From an uncultured Clostridia bacterium (GTDB lineage Bacteria; Bacillota; Clostridia; Christensenellales; Borkfalkiaceae), in contig CANRND010000003.1 in the NCBI GenBank assembly GCA_947631905.1, forward strand, positions 1 to 64,000: a stretch of 64,000 bases of DNA. The letters are read 5' to 3'. The stretch's first letter is position 1. Every line of letters begins with the position of its first letter. Below are positions 61,738-64,000 of this stretch, one piece after another. The translations under genes were made by a program, and so were the position numbers. The notes below the pieces were generated by a model. That model was given only the letters and a program-made list of their open reading frames with translations, was not told where the DNA came from and did no database searches.

Positions 61738-62232
61738 TTACTTCCGTTTCAGTATCTTTGCAGCGATACGCGAAAGGATCCCTTCCAACAAAATCAGCAC
61801 AATCCAAACACCAAACACAGAAAAATATAATGGTCCGAACGGACTTTCGATCAATTCCGGACCGTCCCCCATTGCCGCAACAATAAAAACTGCGACGGTG
61901 AGAAGTGGAAGAAAGAAACCGACGATACGTCGGACCCAGAAGAACAAAGTGTACAGTGCCTCAATAGGGGCAATCGCGCCGAGATTCGAAAATGCTGACG
62001 GATAACGGTAAAATGTAAGCCAAATGCGAATTTTTGAACTTTTGTCAACCCGCTCTCTCGCTCTAAACTTATTGCTTGAGGGAAGATATTCGCCTTCCCA
62101 CGTATGGGTCTCTGTAATCTCTTCCTCTTCGGTCGCGTCGTCCAGCGTCCAACCGAAGCGTTGTGTGTTTTTTGCAATACGCTTCCATCCGAATTTTTTC
62201 AACACGAGCACTTTTGTCTGTACTTTTCCCAT
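61738..62232 (-). CDS. Hypothetical membrane protein of an AT-richer island
   Basis: The protein has 164 aa. A basic soluble N-terminal part (VQTKVLVLKKFGWKRIAKNTQRFGWTLDDATEEEE) is followed by two or three hydrophobic segments (about 85-125 and 135-155). No family is recognised. AAAGGAG precedes the ATG, and a perfect TTGACA-17-TATAAT promoter reads into it. It diverges from an XRE regulator, and both genes are AT-richer than the surroundings. Confidence 0.65.
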   Translation of the reverse strand: MGKVQTKVLVLKKFGWKRIAKNTQRFGWTLDDATEEEEITETHTWEGEYLPSSNKFRARERVDKSSKIRIWLTFYRYPSAFSNLGAIAPIEALYTLFFWVRRIVGFFLPLLTVAVFIVAAMGDGPELIESPFGPLYFSVFGVWIVLILLEGILSRIAAKILKRK

Positions 62233-62259
62233 GGCACTTCTCCTTTGTTATGATGTTTA

Positions 62260-62288
62260 ATTATAGCATAATCTAACAATAATGTCAA
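62260..62288 (-). promoter_or_regulatory. Promoter of the island membrane protein
   Basis: TTGACA and TATAAT are separated by 17 nt, both hexamers at full consensus. A direct repeat TTTGTAGT-TAAAT / TTTGTAGTAAAAT (about 62305-62331) lies on the XRE side and may be its operator. Confidence 0.8.
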
Positions 62289-62353
62289 CTCAATTTTGGA
62301 AGTTTGTAGTTAAATTTTGTAGTAAAATTATTTCAAAGGAGAATTATATCAAT

Positions 62354-62671
62354 ATGGACGTCATAGAAAAACTCAATCGAATGCGATTGGAGCGTGATAT
62401 GAGCGTATATCGACTGGCTGAACTTTCGGGGATTAACCAATCGACACTAGCCAATACTTTTTCACGCGGGACCGTCCCTTCTTTGAAAAACCTTGAATTA
62501 ATCTGCTCAACGCTCGGTGTCACGCTTTCCCAATTTTTTGCGGAAACAGAAGAGCTTTTATGGTTGACGCCTGAGGAAAAACGGCTTATGGAAAATTACC
62601 GAAGATTGCCCGAACAATTGAGATGTTCCATCGCTAATATCGTAAATTCCGTATCCGATCTTCGCAACTAA
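62354..62671 (+). CDS. XRE-family transcriptional regulator
   Basis: The protein has 105 aa. The start MDVIEKLNRMRLERDMS is chosen because AAAGGAG lies 12 nt upstream, and the preceding frame is unlike protein. The helix-turn-helix is YRLAELSGINQSTLANTFSRGTVPSLKNLEL (about 20-50), followed by the C-terminal LTPEEKRLMENYRRLPEQLRCSI. It resembles the regulator at 16044-16370 in length and layout. Its likely target is the divergent membrane protein gene. Confidence 0.85.
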   Translation: MDVIEKLNRMRLERDMSVYRLAELSGINQSTLANTFSRGTVPSLKNLELICSTLGVTLSQFFAETEELLWLTPEEKRLMENYRRLPEQLRCSIANIVNSVSDLRN

Positions 62672-63158
62672 ACCCACAGTCCTGCCGAATATTCAAGCAG
62701 AGTACTTTTCTTGCGGGACGCTTTACCCCCCGCTCTCTCCCACGGCGGGGTAAACGCAACACCTTTCCCAATTGTCATGTCGAGCGTAGTCGAGACATCT
62801 CTACCGCATTATAATAATGTGAGATTTCTACTTCGTCGCTAACGCTCCTCGTGCCGCCCTTTGACAAATAGAGCGTGCGGGCGGGACGACTTCACTTTGT
62901 TCCGCTCGAAATGACGTTATTAGAATGGCGGGGCGAAATGACAAAAAGAACGGCAACGGGGAGCGAAACGCCGTTCCCGATTTGTCATCCCGAGCGTAGT
63001 CGAGGGATCTCTACCTTATTTTTAAAAATGTTGAGATTTCTCGACTTCACTTCGTTCCGCTCGAAATGACAAATAAAGGCCCCCCTCCCCTACCCCTCCC
63101 CCGCGCGTTCCGCGCGGCGGCGGGGCATTTTTTTACACTTTTCCACATACAATCAAGC
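62672..63158. repeat. Repeat-rich gap before spmA
   Basis: No coding frame is convincing. The gap holds several family 1 halves, in opposite orientations (about 62775-62830, 62895-62915, 62985-63072), and a truncated family 2 copy (63080-63127) whose second arm runs CGCGCGGCGGCGGGG instead of the usual GGGGGAGGG. The spmA start follows within 35 bp. Confidence 0.7.
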
Positions 63159-63710
63159 GTGAACGGTATTTTCGCCATCGTCTTTCTTGTTTCCACCGCC
63201 GCCCTCCTCTTTCTCGACCCCGACGGCTTTCTTGCCGCGCTCCTCAAAGGCGGGGAAAAGGCGGCGACCCTCTCCCTCTCACTCCTTGCCGTGTACTGCG
63301 TTTGGCTGGGCTTTTTTAAGGTGATGGAAAAGAGCGGGCTTGCCGAAAAACTCGCCCGTCTCCTCTTTCCCGCGGCGAAAAAGCTCTTCCGCTCCGAAAA
63401 CAGAGAGGCGGTGTATTTTGCAAGCTGTAACCTCACCGCCAACTTTTTGGGCCTGCCCGGCGCGCCCACTCCCCTCGGCATAAAAGCCGCCGAAAAATTC
63501 TGCGCCGCCCGCGAACACTACGCCGCAGACATGCTCTTCGTTCTCAACGCCACAAGTTTACAACTTTTGCCCACCACCGTCATCGCCCTGCGCCTTGCCT
63601 ACGGCTCTGCAAACAGTGTGGATATCTTTCTCCCCACCCTGCTCGCCACTCTTTTTTCCACATTGCTCGGTGGAATACTCGTCTTTCTCACCCGCAAGAG
63701 GAAATCATGA
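63159..63710 (+). CDS. spmA: Spore maturation protein A-like (nucleoside-recognition domain) membrane protein
   Basis: About 183 aa from the GTG chosen (VNGIFAIVFLVSTAALLFL). The open frame continues upstream to 63066, but that part is repeat DNA. The start is uncertain; a TACAAT box 5 nt before the GTG and no Shine-Dalgarno site would again suit a leaderless start. Several membrane helices surround the Gate/nucleoside-recognition core FASCNLTANFLGLPGAPTPLGIKAAE. SpmA with SpmB affects spore-core dehydration in Bacillus; members also exist in non-sporeformers. The stop overlaps the spmB start (ATGA). Confidence 0.85.
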   Translation: MNGIFAIVFLVSTAALLFLDPDGFLAALLKGGEKAATLSLSLLAVYCVWLGFFKVMEKSGLAEKLARLLFPAAKKLFRSENREAVYFASCNLTANFLGLPGAPTPLGIKAAEKFCAAREHYAADMLFVLNATSLQLLPTTVIALRLAYGSANSVDIFLPTLLATLFSTLLGGILVFLTRKRKS

Positions 63711-64000
63711 AATATTTCGCCCTCATCGTCCCCTTGCTCTTTCTCGCGCTCTTTCTTTACGCCCTCGTGAAAAAGGTGAAGCTCTACGACTGCTTTACGG
63801 ACGGCGTGAAAGAGGCGGTTCCTCTCCTTTTATCCCTCTTCCCCTACCTCGCCGCCATGCTCATGCTCTCCGAACTCTTCGAGGCGAGCGGGCTTTCGGC
63901 AAAGCTCACCTCATTTCTTGCACCCGCGTTCCGCTTTCTCGGCATCCCGCCCGAGATCGGCAAGCTCGTTCTGCTCAAACCCTTTTCGGGAAGCGGCTCC
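63707..64000 (+). CDS. spmB: Spore maturation protein B-like, 5' part only
   Basis: The first 98 codons are in the window and the frame is open to its edge. AAGAGG precedes the ATG, which overlaps the spmA stop. The sequence has an N-terminal membrane helix (YFALIVPLLFLALFLYALV), then the conserved CFTDGVKEAVPLLLSLFPYLAAMLMLSELF and the KPFSGSGS segment typical of SpmB. It is the usual partner of spmA. Confidence 0.9.
   Translation, partial: MKYFALIVPLLFLALFLYALVKKVKLYDCFTDGVKEAVPLLLSLFPYLAAMLMLSELFEASGLSAKLTSFLAPAFRFLGIPPEIGKLVLLKPFSGSGS

Noticed and set aside
63066-63158. ATG start of spmA within repeat DNA
   Set aside because: The first 31 codons are family 1 and family 2 repeat sequence; a GTG at the first family-like residue is more likely, though not certain.

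Overview
The window looks like a chromosomal segment of an anaerobic, Gram-positive, Clostridia-type bacterium with fairly high GC. The evidence is gene content and order. There is a plsX-rnc-smc-ftsY-ylxM-ffh-rpsP-khpA block, a ruvC-ruvA-ruvB-queA-tgt-yajC-(TIGR04086)-SCIFF-SCIFF maturase-secD-secF-recJ-rel-hemZ block, SpoVB-like and SpmA/SpmB-like spore-related proteins, a rubredoxin/FprA/ferritin oxygen-defence set, and a nine-gene V-type ATPase operon with the sodium-site residues of the NtpK family. No rRNA, tRNA or CRISPR array was recognised. The exact taxon cannot be read from the sequence alone.

Layout. 1-1500: AT-rich unknown genes and a gene remnant. 1494-4785: a surface lipoprotein with collagen-like and BspA-type leucine-rich repeats, a LysM protein and a SpoVB-like flippase. 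4842-14596: the conserved SRP/SMC/RNase III/PlsX block on the minus strand. 14850-16970: an accessory island holding a solitary MazF, a frameshifted SLOG-fold gene, two XRE regulators, a 50-residue peptide gene, and copies B and C of a dispersed hairpin repeat (copy A is at 1344-1473). 16974-34929: the Clostridia secDF/SCIFF/queuosine/ruvCAB block, broken only by a divergent SGNH esterase lipoprotein. 35029-42515: a YggS operon, PH-domain membrane proteins facing an XRE regulator, a zinc phospholipase C-like protein, queH, pdxST, rubredoxin and FprA. 42738-52052: ferritin and the V-ATPase operon ntpFIKECGABD. 52127-56918: MIF-like protein, RNA methyltransferase, a membrane/J-like/DUF5685 cluster and trpS. 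57006-61612: a giant beta-repeat surface protein diverging from fba. 61738-62671: a small AT-richer pair (membrane protein and XRE). 63159-64000: spmA and the start of spmB.

Genes working together. Ffh, FtsY, SecD, SecF and YajC serve protein export. RuvA, RuvB, RuvC, RecJ and SMC serve recombination and chromosome organisation. QueH, QueA and Tgt supply the late steps of queuosine synthesis and insertion. PdxS and PdxT make pyridoxal phosphate. Rubredoxin, FprA and ferritin handle oxygen, nitric oxide and iron. ScfA and ScfB make a thioether-bridged (SCIFF) peptide.

Intergenic DNA is loaded with short palindromic repeats of at least two families. One copy sits in frame inside hemZ. Promoters are unusually legible: the seventeen -35/-10 pairs listed all have exactly 17-nt spacers, and two of them (ruvC and the divergent gene at 35029) leave no room for a leader. 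The observations I rate highest are the twin-operator switch between the 50-residue peptide gene and an XRE regulator, the repeat inserted in hemZ, the J-like/DUF5685/membrane cluster, and the giant repeat protein.
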